A stretch of 64,000 nt of DNA from an uncultured Barnesiella sp. (GTDB lineage: Bacteria > Bacteroidota > Bacteroidia > Bacteroidales > Barnesiellaceae). The stretch lies in NCBI GenBank assembly GCA_944320015.1, contig CALUFO010000001.1, positions 1 through 64,000 of the forward strand. The letters run 5' to 3'. Shown in pieces: positions 25,263-34,089 of this stretch. Below the pieces are notes generated by a model. The model ran no database searches, had not been told where the DNA came from, and saw only the letters and a program-made list of their open reading frames with translations. How positions within the stretch are numbered: position 1 is the stretch's first letter; every line of letters begins with the position of its first letter. The translations under genes were made by a program, and so were the position numbers.

Positions 25263-26612
25263 CTAAATGGTTAGCGCATAGCTGATACTCATGTAGATGA
25301 GCATACCGATAATGTCGTTGGTAATGGTGATAAACGGGCCGGTCGCTATGGCCGGGTCGATTTTGAACCGTTCGAGTGTGAGCGGTACGAGCGTCCCGAA
25401 TACCGAGGCGAAAATCACCACGGCAAACAGCGAGAGCGAAACCGATATGGTTGTGGCCATATTGTCGAGGAAGAACCAGTTGTAGACAAATACGAGCAAT
25501 GAAATCATGCAGGCGTTGATCAAGGCCACGCCCAATTCTTTGAAAAGCTGTTTACCGGCCGTTTTCAGTTCCAGTTTACCGTTGGCCAGTCCTTGCACGA
25601 TGATAGCCGACGACTGTATGCCCACGTTTCCGCCGGTGCCTCCGATAAGGGGTATAAACAGTGCCATAGCCGGATTTTTGGCGATATTCAACTCGAAGTT
25701 ACCCAAAATGATAGAGTTGGCCAATCCGCCCAGCATGCCGATGAGAAGCCACGGCAGGCGAGCCGCTGTTTGGGTGAAGACCGTGTCGTTCGATTCCACG
25801 TCTTGCGAGAGACCCGAGGCCAGTTGGTATTCACGCTCCGATTGCTCGCGCACCTCGTCCATAACGTCGTCGACAGTAATCTGCCCTACCAGCCGGCCTA
25901 TGCTGTCGATAACCGGGACAGCCACCAAGTCGTATTTTTCGAAAGTCATGGCCACGTCGTCGATGGGGGTGTCGGTCTTGACCGAAACCGGGTCTTTGCG
26001 CATGACATGTTTTATCTTGGACGCCGACGGGTGGGTAATCATTTTTTTTAGCGGGAATACCCCTTTTAGTCGGTCGTCGTCGTCGACCACATAGACGTAG
26101 TATAGCTCGCCCAGTTCCTCGGCTTGTATGCGCATTTGTTTCACGCATTCGGGCATACTCCAATTTTCGTTTACGACCACCATTTCGGTACCCATGAGAC
26201 CACCGGCCGTATCCTCGTCGTATTTCAACAGGTCTACGATGTCGCCTGCCTGCTCCACGTCGTCGATGTGCGAGAGAATCTCTTCTTGGGCGTCCTCGTC
26301 CATTTCGCGGATAATGTCCACGGCGTCGTCGGAGTCCATGTAGTCGATAAATTGCTTGGCGATGACCTCGCTCGGCAATTGTTTCAACATTTTCTTGCGG
26401 TCGTCCTCGTCCAGTTCGAGAAGCACATCGGCGGCTTTCTCACCGTCGAGAAGCATGTAGATATACTCGGCTTCGTCGAGGTTCAATTGCTGGTACAACT
26501 CGGCGATGTCGGCGGGGTGCAGGTCTTTCAGCAGGTTGCGGGCTTTTTCTTTTTCGTCGTTCTTGATGATTTGTTGAACGTCTTGGATATATTCAGGAGT
26601 AAACTTTTCCAT
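25263..26612 (-). CDS. mgtE: Magnesium transporter MgtE
   Basis: 449 aa. N-terminal superhelical domain (ARNLLKDLHPADIAELYQQL), tandem CBS domains (about 135-255, including MRKDPVSVKTDTPIDDVAMTFEKYDL), a connecting helix, and five transmembrane helices (from about 285) with the pore motif PLIGGTGGNVGIQSSAI. Mg2+-gated channel in the inner membrane. It lies 59 nt after ksgA in the same direction, so they may be cotranscribed. No M-box riboswitch seen upstream. Confidence 0.93.
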   Translation of the reverse strand: MEKFTPEYIQDVQQIIKNDEKEKARNLLKDLHPADIAELYQQLNLDEAEYIYMLLDGEKAADVLLELDEDDRKKMLKQLPSEVIAKQFIDYMDSDDAVDIIREMDEDAQEEILSHIDDVEQAGDIVDLLKYDEDTAGGLMGTEMVVVNENWSMPECVKQMRIQAEELGELYYVYVVDDDDRLKGVFPLKKMITHPSASKIKHVMRKDPVSVKTDTPIDDVAMTFEKYDLVAVPVIDSIGRLVGQITVDDVMDEVREQSEREYQLASGLSQDVESNDTVFTQTAARLPWLLIGMLGGLANSIILGNFELNIAKNPAMALFIPLIGGTGGNVGIQSSAIIVQGLANGKLELKTAGKQLFKELGVALINACMISLLVFVYNWFFLDNMATTISVSLSLFAVVIFASVFGTLVPLTLERFKIDPAIATGPFITITNDIIGMLIYMSISYALTI

Positions 26613-26671
26613 GTTTTATTCTCCTTTTATTTGCGGCCGGGATTAGCGGTGGGCGAGAGGTCCCCGGCGGG

Positions 26672-27460
26672 TTATTGGTTGATGATATGGTTCTCTAACA
26701 GGTTGGTCAGTCCGATGAATTGTTCGACCGATAGCCTTTCGGGGCGTTCGTCGAAAATCGTTTCCGACAAGATTTCGCATTCTTTCCCGACAAGGCTTCT
26801 CAGCGAGTTTCGCAGGGTCTTTCGTCTTTGGTTGAATGCTGTTTTGACAATCTGCTTGAACAGCCGTTCGTCGCAGCCCAATTGTTGGACTCGGTTCCGT
26901 GTCATTCTGATGACCGCCGACTTGACTTTTGGCGGAGGGTTGAACACATGCTCGGGGACGGTAAAGAGATATTCGATGTCGTACCATGCTTGCAGCAATA
27001 CGCTCAGGATTCCGTAGGTTTTGCTGCCGGGCGATGCCGCCATGCGCTCGGCAACCTCTTTTTGTATCATGCCGCTGCAACAGGGTACTCGGTCTTTGTA
27101 GTCGAGTATTTTGAAAAATATTTGGCTGGATATGTTATAGGGGTAGTTCCCTATGACGCAAAAATCCCCGGGGAACAAGGTGGATAGGTCGAGTTTCAAG
27201 AAATCTTTTTCCACAATTCGCTCTTTGAGCTCGGGGAAGTTTTCTTGCAGATATTCGACCGACTCGTGGTCGAGCTCTACGACGGTCAAGTCGTGGCCTT
27301 GCGCGAGGAGAAACCGGGTGAGGACTCCCATGCCGGGGCCTACTTCGAGAACAGGCATGCCTGTGTACTTGTCGAGAGTCTCGGCAATGGCCCGGGCTAT
27401 GTTCAAGTCGGTGAGGAAATGCTGACCCAGCGATTTTTTAGGTTTAACCATGTAGCTCAT
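26672..27460 (-). CDS. rsmA: 16S rRNA dimethyladenosine transferase KsgA/RsmA
   Basis: 262 aa. Dimethylates the two adjacent adenines in the 3'-terminal hairpin of 16S rRNA. Motifs: KKSLGQHFL near the N-terminus, SAM-binding EVGPGMGVLTRFLL, catalytic NYPYN (the NLPY-type motif, about 105) and C-terminal FKQIVKTAFNQRRKTLRNSL. Alternative start three codons downstream (MVKPKKSLGQ). Divergent from the flippase-like gene at 27600. Confidence 0.95.
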   Translation of the reverse strand: MSYMVKPKKSLGQHFLTDLNIARAIAETLDKYTGMPVLEVGPGMGVLTRFLLAQGHDLTVVELDHESVEYLQENFPELKERIVEKDFLKLDLSTLFPGDFCVIGNYPYNISSQIFFKILDYKDRVPCCSGMIQKEVAERMAASPGSKTYGILSVLLQAWYDIEYLFTVPEHVFNPPPKVKSAVIRMTRNRVQQLGCDERLFKQIVKTAFNQRRKTLRNSLRSLVGKECEILSETIFDERPERLSVEQFIGLTNLLENHIINQ

Positions 27461-27552
27461 GCAAGGTTGGATTACAGTTGTCGGTCAATAAATTTCTTTC
27501 ACAGAGATTTTTTTTCATACCTCCGTTCGCTACAAAGTTGAAGATAAACCTT

Positions 27553-27560
27553 TATCTTTG
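27553..27560 (+). promoter_or_regulatory. -7 element before the flippase-like gene
   Basis: TATCTTTG, a perfect TAnnTTTG match, 40 nt before the coding region; no good TTTG -33 partner at the right spacing. Confidence 0.45.
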
Positions 27561-27599
27561 CGGCTTACAAAGGTATAATAATTTTTTAAAACGGGAAAA

Positions 27600-28640
27600 T
27601 TGAAAAGGATAATACGAGATATTGTAAAATATCTGCTTCCCCTGCTCTGCGGTGTATGGCTGTTTTGGTATGTGTACCAGCAGTTGGACATAGAGACTAT
27701 ATTCCAAATCCTTAAAACCGATGTAAATTATTTTTGGGTAATCCTGTCGATGGTGGTCGCCGTGTTTAGCCACATCGCGCGGGCGCTGCGTTGGCGGTTG
27801 CAATTGCGAGCGCTCCATATCGACCCGTCGATGCGGGTTTTGATCAATGCAATCTTCGGCATGTATGCGATGAACCTGCTCTTCCCCCGATTGGGCGAGG
27901 TGTGGCGATGCGGCTATGTGGCGCAGCGCGAGAAAGCATCGTTTACGAAGGTGTTGGGGTCGATGGTGTCGGATCGTCTGTCCGATACGGTTATGGTGGC
28001 GTTGCTCACGCTCATGGTCTTTTTTATGCAGATGAGGCCATTCCTTCGTTTTCTCGATGAAAATCCGTCGATCGAGGCCGGGATTAGAGATGTGCTCACG
28101 TCGGTATGGCTCTATGTGTTTATCGCGGTGTGCGTCGTGGCGGTTATATGGCTTTTCCGCACCCGGAGCAAAAATAGGTTTGTGCAACGTGTGAGGAGCC
28201 TTATGGGCAATGTGTGGGCTGGTTTTGCCTCGATTGTGACGATGAAGGGCAAGTTTCGTTTCCTGTTTTATACATTGTTTATTTGGTTTTGTTATTTTAT
28301 GCAATTATATTTGTGTATATTTGCTTTCCCCGCAACGGCTCATTTGACGGTGGTCGCCGTGTTGCTGCTTTATGTGTTGGGCAGTTTGGGCATGGGGCTT
28401 CCCGTACAGGGCGGGATAGGGCCATGGCATTTCGCTGTTATCGCCGGGCTGTCTTATTACGGGATCACGGGTAACGAAGCGGGGGCATTTGCATTTGTGG
28501 CGCATGGGTCTCAAATGCTTTTGGTCGTATTGATAGGGATATATGCCTTCATTTCGATGGCGTGCGATAAAAAGAAACCCGACGGAAAACGGCTCGTAAA
28601 AGATATTGTGACGGAAATCCCCGAGTCGGACCGCCTATAA
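27600..28640 (+). CDS. Lysylphosphatidylglycerol synthase-type flippase-like membrane protein (UPF0104)
   Basis: 346 aa. Eight or so hydrophobic helices (about 10-25, 40-60, 75-95, 120-140, 160-185, 215-240, 245-270, 290-320) with family signatures RALRWRLQLRAL, NLLFPRLGEVWRCGYVAQRE and GGIGPWHFAV. Related to the flippase domain of MprF/AglD; in Bacteroidota these stand-alone proteins have no assigned substrate. The start appears to be TTG at 27600 (MKRIIRDIVKYLLP), as no ATG or GTG lies in frame nearby before the first helix. Confidence 0.8.
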   Translation: MKRIIRDIVKYLLPLLCGVWLFWYVYQQLDIETIFQILKTDVNYFWVILSMVVAVFSHIARALRWRLQLRALHIDPSMRVLINAIFGMYAMNLLFPRLGEVWRCGYVAQREKASFTKVLGSMVSDRLSDTVMVALLTLMVFFMQMRPFLRFLDENPSIEAGIRDVLTSVWLYVFIAVCVVAVIWLFRTRSKNRFVQRVRSLMGNVWAGFASIVTMKGKFRFLFYTLFIWFCYFMQLYLCIFAFPATAHLTVVAVLLLYVLGSLGMGLPVQGGIGPWHFAVIAGLSYYGITGNEAGAFAFVAHGSQMLLVVLIGIYAFISMACDKKKPDGKRLVKDIVTEIPESDRL

Positions 28641-28664
28641 ATTAAGGATTAATAAAGTTTTACT

Positions 28665-30134
28665 ATGGACAACAAAATCACATCTCTTCAACCGCAGGCT
28701 GTGTGGAAACATTTCCACGCCATTTGTCAGATACCCCGTCCGTCGGGACATCTCGATAAGATAACCGAGTATATCATGGGCGTAGGCCATTCGTTGGGAT
28801 TGGAGACGATTCTCGATAAAGCGGGCAATGTGATCATACGCAAGCCGGCTACTCCCGGAATGGAAAACCGCAAACCGGTGATCCTGCAAGGACACATGGA
28901 TATGGTGCCTCAGGCCAATAAGTCGGTCAATCACAATTTCGAGACCGATCCTATTCTCCCGCGCATCGATGGCGAGTGGGTGACGGCTACGGAAACCACA
29001 CTGGGTGCCGACAATGGGATAGGAATTTCTTCGATTTTGGCGATTCTCGAATCGAAGGATATTCAGCACGGGCCTCTCGAAGCCCTGTTTACCTATGATG
29101 AAGAGACGGGTATGTATGGCGCTGTCGGGCTGGAAGCCGGCGAATTGCAGGGCGAGATTCTATTAAATACCGATTCGGAGCAAGATGGCGAGTTGTATAT
29201 GAGTTGTGCCGGTGGTGTCGATGTGAATATCGAGTTCCGCTACAAAGAAGAACCGTACACGCCGGCCGCCAATGAAATCGCCGTGAAATTGACGTTGGGT
29301 GGATTGCATGGCGGTCACTCGGGTGTAGATATTCATTTGGGTCGCATGAATGCCAACAAGGAGATGTTCCGATTCTTGAAAGAGGCAGTGTCGGAGTATG
29401 AAGCCCGATTGGCCGGTTATAGCGGAGGAACACTGCGCAACGCTATCCCGCGCGAAGCCGAAGCCGTAGTGACAATTCTTGCGGAGGACAAAGAGGATTT
29501 TATGGACGCGGTTGCCGATTTCGAGGCTACATTGAAGCGTGAATATGGATTCATCGAGGAGGGGCTGTCGTTCCGTGCCGAGGAGGTGGCTCTCCCGCAG
29601 TCGTTGATCCCCGAGGAGATACAAGACGACCTCATCAATGCGATTGTGGCCTGTCACAACGGGGTGTACCGCATGATTCCCGACGCCCCCGATGTTGTGG
29701 AGACTTCGTCCAACCTCTCGATTGTGCGCACGTCGAAAGGATATATCGAGATTCAAATCTTGGTGCGCAGTTCCAGCGAAAGCATGAAGCGCGCATTGGC
29801 TTCGGAACTGGAAAGTACTTTCTCTTTGGCCGGGGCTCGTGTCGACTTCGACGGGGCTTATCCCGGGTGGGAACCCAATTTTAAATCGGATATTTTGAAT
29901 TTGATGAAGCGTCTCTATCCGCAAGTGACCGGGAAAGAGGCCGAGGTGAAGATGATGCACGCCGGATTGGAATGCGGTATCATCGGTGCCAACTATCCCG
30001 GCTTGGATATGATTTCTTTTGGCCCGACTATCAAACACCCGCATTCGCCGAATGAGAAGGTGGAGATTTCTACGGTCGAGACATTTTGGAAATTGCTGCT
30101 CGCCGCTCTCGAGAATATACCGGTGAAAAATTGA
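28665..30134 (+). CDS. pepD: Aminoacyl-histidine dipeptidase (PepD, M20 family)
   Basis: 489 aa. Cytosolic zinc dipeptidase cleaving Xaa-His and other dipeptides. Metal and catalytic residues are in QGHMDMVPQ (about 77-85), GADNGIGI (about 112-119), DEETGMYGA (general base Glu), NTDSEQDGELYMSCAGG, and C-terminal HSPNEKVEISTVETFW. Starts 25 nt after the membrane-protein gene and is likely cotranscribed. Confidence 0.95.
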   Translation: MDNKITSLQPQAVWKHFHAICQIPRPSGHLDKITEYIMGVGHSLGLETILDKAGNVIIRKPATPGMENRKPVILQGHMDMVPQANKSVNHNFETDPILPRIDGEWVTATETTLGADNGIGISSILAILESKDIQHGPLEALFTYDEETGMYGAVGLEAGELQGEILLNTDSEQDGELYMSCAGGVDVNIEFRYKEEPYTPAANEIAVKLTLGGLHGGHSGVDIHLGRMNANKEMFRFLKEAVSEYEARLAGYSGGTLRNAIPREAEAVVTILAEDKEDFMDAVADFEATLKREYGFIEEGLSFRAEEVALPQSLIPEEIQDDLINAIVACHNGVYRMIPDAPDVVETSSNLSIVRTSKGYIEIQILVRSSSESMKRALASELESTFSLAGARVDFDGAYPGWEPNFKSDILNLMKRLYPQVTGKEAEVKMMHAGLECGIIGANYPGLDMISFGPTIKHPHSPNEKVEISTVETFWKLLLAALENIPVKN

Positions 30135-30183
30135 ATAGGTAATCTTTATTAAAAGTCGTCGTCGGGCGGGACTATATGGGGCG

Positions 30184-30191
30184 TATCTTTG
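30184..30191 (+). promoter_or_regulatory. -7 element before the small membrane protein gene
   Basis: TATCTTTG about 95 nt before the ATG at 30286; no convincing -33 partner. Confidence 0.4.
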
Positions 30192-30285
30192 TTTGCATAG
30201 AATAGCGGGGCGCTCTCGGCGCAAGGCCGTGGCTCTCTCCGACAGGCGTAGCAAGATAAAGCGAGATTTAGAAAATTATAGCGAG

Positions 30286-30714
30286 ATGGAAAATCAAGTA
30301 GAAGAAAATCGAGTGGATAACGCGCATGGCAAGGGCATGCGCCGATTCTTTCGCCGAGCCGCTTGGATAGTGGCCGCGCTGTTGGTGTTGGGCGGAGGTC
30401 TCTTTGTCTATGGCCGTTATTATTTCGTTTTCGGCACAGGCGTGAAGGCGGGAACTTTGAATTATGTCGTGAAGAAGGGCTATCTCTTTAAGACTTACGA
30501 AGGGGTGCTCATTATGGAGGGTTTCCGCACCGAGCGTCAAGGGACTTTGCAGTCCAACCAGTTTGTTTTTTCGGTCGATGATGCCAATTTGGCAGATTCT
30601 CTTATGCGATTGGGCGGCCGGCATGTAGAATTGAAGTACAATGAATATTTAGGGGCATTACCTTGGCGAGGTTATAGCAACTTTGTCGTCGAGGAAATTC
30701 TATCTGTGCAGTAG
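30286..30714 (+). CDS. Conserved single-pass membrane protein, unknown function
   Basis: 142 aa from the ATG at 30286 (MENQVEENR); an earlier start at 30193 would include the promoter and a basic, unconserved stretch. One transmembrane helix (about 28-48, WIVAALLVLGGGLFVYG), then a beta-rich extracytoplasmic domain (AGTLNYVVKKGYLFKTYEG, GRHVELKYNEYLGALPWRGYSN). Such proteins occur widely in Bacteroidota and are sometimes mislabelled 6-phosphogluconate dehydrogenase; no dehydrogenase motif is present here. Confidence 0.7.
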   Translation: MENQVEENRVDNAHGKGMRRFFRRAAWIVAALLVLGGGLFVYGRYYFVFGTGVKAGTLNYVVKKGYLFKTYEGVLIMEGFRTERQGTLQSNQFVFSVDDANLADSLMRLGGRHVELKYNEYLGALPWRGYSNFVVEEILSVQ

Positions 30715-30764
30715 CCTGCGCAGTTTTTAGAATGAGAAGCGAGAGATAGGGGCGCAGGCTTTTA
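30715..30764 (+). terminator. Hairpin terminator after the small membrane protein gene
   Basis: GCCTGCGC (30715-30722) and GCGCAGGC (30752-30759) followed by TTTTAT. The long loop lowers certainty. Confidence 0.5.
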
Positions 30765-31028
30765 TCTCTCTTTTTCTTTTATGTCTTCAAAGTCGATATA
30801 TTCCCCTTCCGAGCTATCTATTTTCTTTTTTCTCTGTCGGGCGCTGGTGTACCATGTGGTGCGGGTCCTGTTGTCTTGGCTCTGTTGTCCCCGCTGTTGC
30901 CCGAAGGGATTTCCCGTGTTGTTTTTCTTTCCAAACAAGAACCGTAGGGCGATTTGGAAAAGGCTCACAAGAGGGATTAAAAAGATGATTAGGAAAAAAG
31001 TGATGAGTATGGGAAGACAACCGGCCAT
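30762..31028 (-). CDS. DUF4834 family small membrane protein
   Basis: 88 aa. One hydrophobic helix (about 5-30, LPILITFFLIIFLIPLVSLFQIAL), then a basic, Gln/Arg-rich segment and an acidic end (EGEYIDFEDIKEKE). The pattern matches the DUF4834 family, which in Bacteroidota accompanies the phosphatidylserine pathway genes as here. Function unknown. Confidence 0.75.
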   Translation of the reverse strand: MAGCLPILITFFLIIFLIPLVSLFQIALRFLFGKKNNTGNPFGQQRGQQSQDNRTRTTWYTSARQRKKKIDSSEGEYIDFEDIKEKER

Positions 31029-31086
31029 AATTCGTGCTTGTTAGGTTTATATAATAGTTAAAACAAAAACCGTTCCATTTTTGTTT

Positions 31087-31788
31087 TTAGCTCTTTCGGG
31101 GTGCCAAGAGCGATAGTATGATGTATAAGCCTATGGTTGCGGCGAGGCCGGCCAATCCGAAGGAAACAAGGAATATGACGGCGGCGATTAGAATCAAATA
31201 GCGCAGACAGTTCTCTTTCAGTTTCATGTTTTTGAGTTTCAAAGAGAACATGGGAATCTCCGAGACCATTAAGAACGAAAATATGGCAATGAGCAATACG
31301 ATAATATATCCGCTACGCATTTCTCCCGATTGTTGTAACGCTCCTTGACATATTCCTATCCAAAAGAGGGCATTGGCCGGTACCGGCAGACCTATGAACG
31401 AGGTTGTCTGTCGGGTGTCGATGTTGAATTTGGCCAGTCGTAATGCCGAAAAAACCGGAATGAGCAGCGCACTCAGCGCCCACCACGACCGGTACTCGTC
31501 GAGTCCGTGGAACGTGCAGCCGTTGTTCATGAAATGCCATATCATCAATCCCGGGGCGAGCCCGAAGCTGATGAGGTCGGCCAGCGAGTCCAGTTCTTTC
31601 CCCAGTGGCGAGTAGGCGTGGAGCAGTCGGGCAGCCATGCCGTCTAAAAAGTCGAACATCGCCGAGAGCCCTATGCAAAGCGCTACCATGTCGTAATCGC
31701 CTTTAAATGCGAAAATACAGGCAAAACAGCCCGATAGGAGGTTCAAGCAGGTGATGCTGTTGGGTATGTTTTTGATAATCACATTCAT
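31087..31788 (-). CDS. pssA: CDP-diacylglycerol-serine O-phosphatidyltransferase
   Basis: 233 aa. Makes phosphatidylserine from CDP-diacylglycerol and serine. The CDP-alcohol phosphotransferase signature (DGxxAR, 8 residues, GxxxD, 3 residues, D) appears as DFLDGMAARLL then GKELDSLADLISFG. Six to eight hydrophobic helices; type II (Gram-positive-like) enzyme. It follows psd by 18 nt in the same direction. Confidence 0.93.
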   Translation of the reverse strand: MNVIIKNIPNSITCLNLLSGCFACIFAFKGDYDMVALCIGLSAMFDFLDGMAARLLHAYSPLGKELDSLADLISFGLAPGLMIWHFMNNGCTFHGLDEYRSWWALSALLIPVFSALRLAKFNIDTRQTTSFIGLPVPANALFWIGICQGALQQSGEMRSGYIIVLLIAIFSFLMVSEIPMFSLKLKNMKLKENCLRYLILIAAVIFLVSFGLAGLAATIGLYIILSLLAPRKS

Positions 31789-31806
31789 GTAGGTGCCGTT
31801 TATTGA

Positions 31807-32466
31807 TTATTTGAGGCGGGCGATTTCGGTCAAATCGCCTATTGTTTTGTCGTGTAACGCTACCTTTATATCGCAGTCGAGCGGGAGGTACAGGTCTACC
31901 CGGGAGCCGAATTTGATGAAACCCATGTGCTCGTCGATTTGGCATTTGTCGCCCTCCTCGGCATAGGTTACGATTCTTCTCGCGATGGCGCCGGCGATTT
32001 GGCGAGCCAATATTTCTTGCCCGTTCTCGGCTTTGATGACGATGGTCGAGCGCTCGTTGTCGGTACTCGATTTCGGCAGATAGGCTGCCATGTACCTGCC
32101 TTGCTGGTGGCTCACATGAATTACCTCGCCGGCCACCGGGAACCAGTTGGCATGCACATTGAAAATGTTCATGAAGATAGAGACCTGCATGCGCTTGTCG
32201 TGAAAATATTCGTCTTCGAAAACCTCTTCGAGAACGACGACGACTCCGTCGGCGGGAGCGACAACGGCGTTTTTGGGGTCGCCTTTAAAGTGCCGTTTCG
32301 GAGACCGGAAGAAATTGACGATCAAAAGGAAAAATATAATCGAAGCGAGATGAATCAGGTAGGCCAGCCATGTTATTTTCACCCATAAATAGACCGGTAC
32401 GTTCAAAATCGCTAAGATAATGAATAAAACGAACAGTATATTTTTCCCTTCTCGGTGTATCTTCAT
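31807..32466 (-). CDS. psd: Phosphatidylserine decarboxylase
   Basis: 219 aa from the ATG at 32466; another ATG lies two codons earlier. Pyruvoyl enzyme converting phosphatidylserine to phosphatidylethanolamine. Two hydrophobic segments at the N-terminus (about 8-45) anchor it. Conserved [28 protein letters not shown] and the self-cleavage site in FGSRVD (cleavage before Ser) of the short PSD-B-like class. With pssA it forms a two-step PE operon. Confidence 0.93.
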   Translation of the reverse strand: MKIHREGKNILFVLFIILAILNVPVYLWVKITWLAYLIHLASIIFFLLIVNFFRSPKRHFKGDPKNAVVAPADGVVVVLEEVFEDEYFHDKRMQVSIFMNIFNVHANWFPVAGEVIHVSHQQGRYMAAYLPKSSTDNERSTIVIKAENGQEILARQIAGAIARRIVTYAEEGDKCQIDEHMGFIKFGSRVDLYLPLDCDIKVALHDKTIGDLTEIARLK

Positions 32467-32501
32467 TTTCATTTTTTTTAACGAGTTTTGGAAGTAGCGA
32501 A

Positions 32502-32533
32502 CAAAGGTAATAGATATTTTGCGGAATGTCAAA
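32502..32533 (-). promoter_or_regulatory. Promoter of psd-pssA
   Basis: Minus strand TTTG (32530-32533), 20-nt spacer, TACCTTTG (32502-32509): a full match. Confidence 0.7.
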
Positions 32534-32607
32534 AACAACGTCTCTTTTTTCTGATACCCGGCGGGTGATGGGCGTTGAATATGCGGTGTGGCGAAAAAAA
32601 GAGGGTA

Positions 32608-32615
32608 TAAGTTTG
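32608..32615 (+). promoter_or_regulatory. -7 element of the ubiquitin-like operon
   Basis: TAAGTTTG, matching TAnnTTTG, about 54 nt before the JAMM gene start; -33 partner weak. Divergent from the psd promoter. Confidence 0.45.
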
Positions 32616-32668
32616 TCGGTGTCAATATTTTTGTCTATATTGCGTCTTGTACTCAAACAGGAGAGACG

Positions 32669-33619
32669 ATGGACATGCGAGAGACGATACATGGGAATGT
32701 GTATATTTATCGGGAAGAATTGGATTTTATGGTGAAAACCATATTGGATTCTCCCCACCGGGAAACGGGAGGTAACCTGTTCGGCTATTTTACTCCGGGC
32801 GGCGATGCCGTTGTGGTCTATGTGCTGGGCCCCGGAGAGAAATCGGTATGCCGGTTTACCTCTTTTGTCCAAGATGCCGATTATTTGCAGTTCCATGTCG
32901 ACCGTTTGTCAAAAGACTTCCACCTCTCCCACATCGGGGTATGGCATTCGCATCATGGATTGGGGCTGCCTCACCCGAGCGGGGGCGACGTGCAGTCGAT
33001 ACAGGAGGGCATGGATGCCGATGGCCTGTCGAGGTGTATCTTGGCAATCGGTGTCTGCGACATGAATGGCGCTTCGGTCAATGCCTTTTCTTTTGTAAAC
33101 GGGAAGGCGGGAGCCGAAATGGCTTTTCTCCCGTGGCATGTCATGCCGGGTAGCGGTCGGGTAAGGCCTCGGTATGACGCCACTTATGCCGCCTCGGTGG
33201 TAAAGCCTCGTACCGATGTGGCCGTGTATGGGCGAATGAATATGACAGAGGCGCAGCAGATGCCTGCCGAGAACAGTGTGAGGTTCGATGCGGGTTTTTG
33301 GTTGAACGATAAGGAGAATCGCATGCAGTTGAAGCGCATAGTCGCTTACATACAATCGAAATACTCCGATGTGAAATTGCTTAAAGTCGACGATGAAACG
33401 ATAGAGATACGCTTTAATATCGCCAATCGTTCGTCGTGGCGAGTGGTTTTCGATAAGGACTTTCCGGTGAGGGCGCCGTATGTCGTGCGCTATGAGGGTG
33501 GAGAGACCTCGTCGTGGAATTTGGGGGCGTTGGGCAAAGCGGGCGCCGTGCGCTGGTCGCCGTCGTCGGTGGCAATCGCCCCATTGGTTATTGACAACTT
33601 AAAATGTTTATCGATATGA
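32669..33619 (+). CDS. JAMM/JAB isopeptidase fused to an E2-like (RWD/UEV) pseudo-domain
   Basis: 316 aa from the ATG at 32669, which has a purine-rich CAGGAGAG just before it; the longer frame from 32588 covers the promoter. N-terminal JAB/MPN domain with a complete zinc motif: Glu32 (RETGGNLFG), His93-Ser-His95 (GVWHSHHGL), Ser104 and Asp107 (HPSGGD). Such enzymes cleave isopeptide bonds or the C-terminal tail of ubiquitin-like modifiers. The last 105 residues have E2-fold landmarks: IEIRFNIANRSSWRVVFDKD, FPVRAPYV (the YPxxPP turn) and RWSPSSVAIAPLVIDNL (the WSP helix), but no Cys at the catalytic site, so this is probably a UEV/RWD-like binding module. First gene of the five-gene conjugation operon; its stop overlaps a possible ATG of the E2 gene. 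Confidence 0.85.
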   Translation: MDMRETIHGNVYIYREELDFMVKTILDSPHRETGGNLFGYFTPGGDAVVVYVLGPGEKSVCRFTSFVQDADYLQFHVDRLSKDFHLSHIGVWHSHHGLGLPHPSGGDVQSIQEGMDADGLSRCILAIGVCDMNGASVNAFSFVNGKAGAEMAFLPWHVMPGSGRVRPRYDATYAASVVKPRTDVAVYGRMNMTEAQQMPAENSVRFDAGFWLNDKENRMQLKRIVAYIQSKYSDVKLLKVDDETIEIRFNIANRSSWRVVFDKDFPVRAPYVVRYEGGETSSWNLGALGKAGAVRWSPSSVAIAPLVIDNLKCLSI

Positions 33620-34059
33620 CGTATGAAAGGTATCAAATAGAGTTGGGCGTACTGGAAAACTCGACGATAAAATCGAAACAGTACAAGTTTATGGATATGG
33701 ATACGGCGCACCCCTATCTGGCAGTCGCTATCCAAACCAATTCGTTGCGGTGTTATGTGGTGAAGATAGACCTTTCGAACGATTACCCGTATAATATACC
33801 GAAAGTCTTTATCACCAGCCCCAAACCGCTGCTCACCCGCTCGGGCGGGAGCATGCTCGAAGCCAGCCACAGCATGCACACTTTGCAGGGAGAGAACGGC
33901 TGTGTGAGAGTGTGCCACTATGGTTACGAGGACTGGGCTCCCAACCGCATCACGCTGTACCAGATTATTATCAAGGTGCGCATTTGGCTCGAAATGTATG
34001 AATGCCATTTGAAAACAGGGAAAACGCTCGATGAGTTTTTGAAGGGCGCGAATTATTGA
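33604..34059 (+). CDS. E2-like ubiquitin-conjugating-fold protein
   Basis: 151 aa (147 if the ATGA-overlap start at 33616 is used). E2/UBC fold landmarks in order: beta strands (LAVAIQTNSLRCYVVKIDL), the turn DYPYNIPKVFITSPKP (62-75), His92, a Cys pair at C100 and C104 (GENGCVRVC), then DWAPNRITLYQIIIKVRIWLE (110-130), equivalent to the WSP-helix block of eukaryotic E2s. Cys100 or Cys104 is the candidate thioester cysteine. It likely receives a modifier from the E1-like protein encoded two genes downstream. Overlaps the JAMM gene, which implies coupled translation. Confidence 0.82.
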   Translation: MFIDMTYERYQIELGVLENSTIKSKQYKFMDMDTAHPYLAVAIQTNSLRCYVVKIDLSNDYPYNIPKVFITSPKPLLTRSGGSMLEASHSMHTLQGENGCVRVCHYGYEDWAPNRITLYQIIIKVRIWLEMYECHLKTGKTLDEFLKGANY

Positions 34060-34089
34060 TTTGTCTACTTACTTAAAATAGATATAGTT

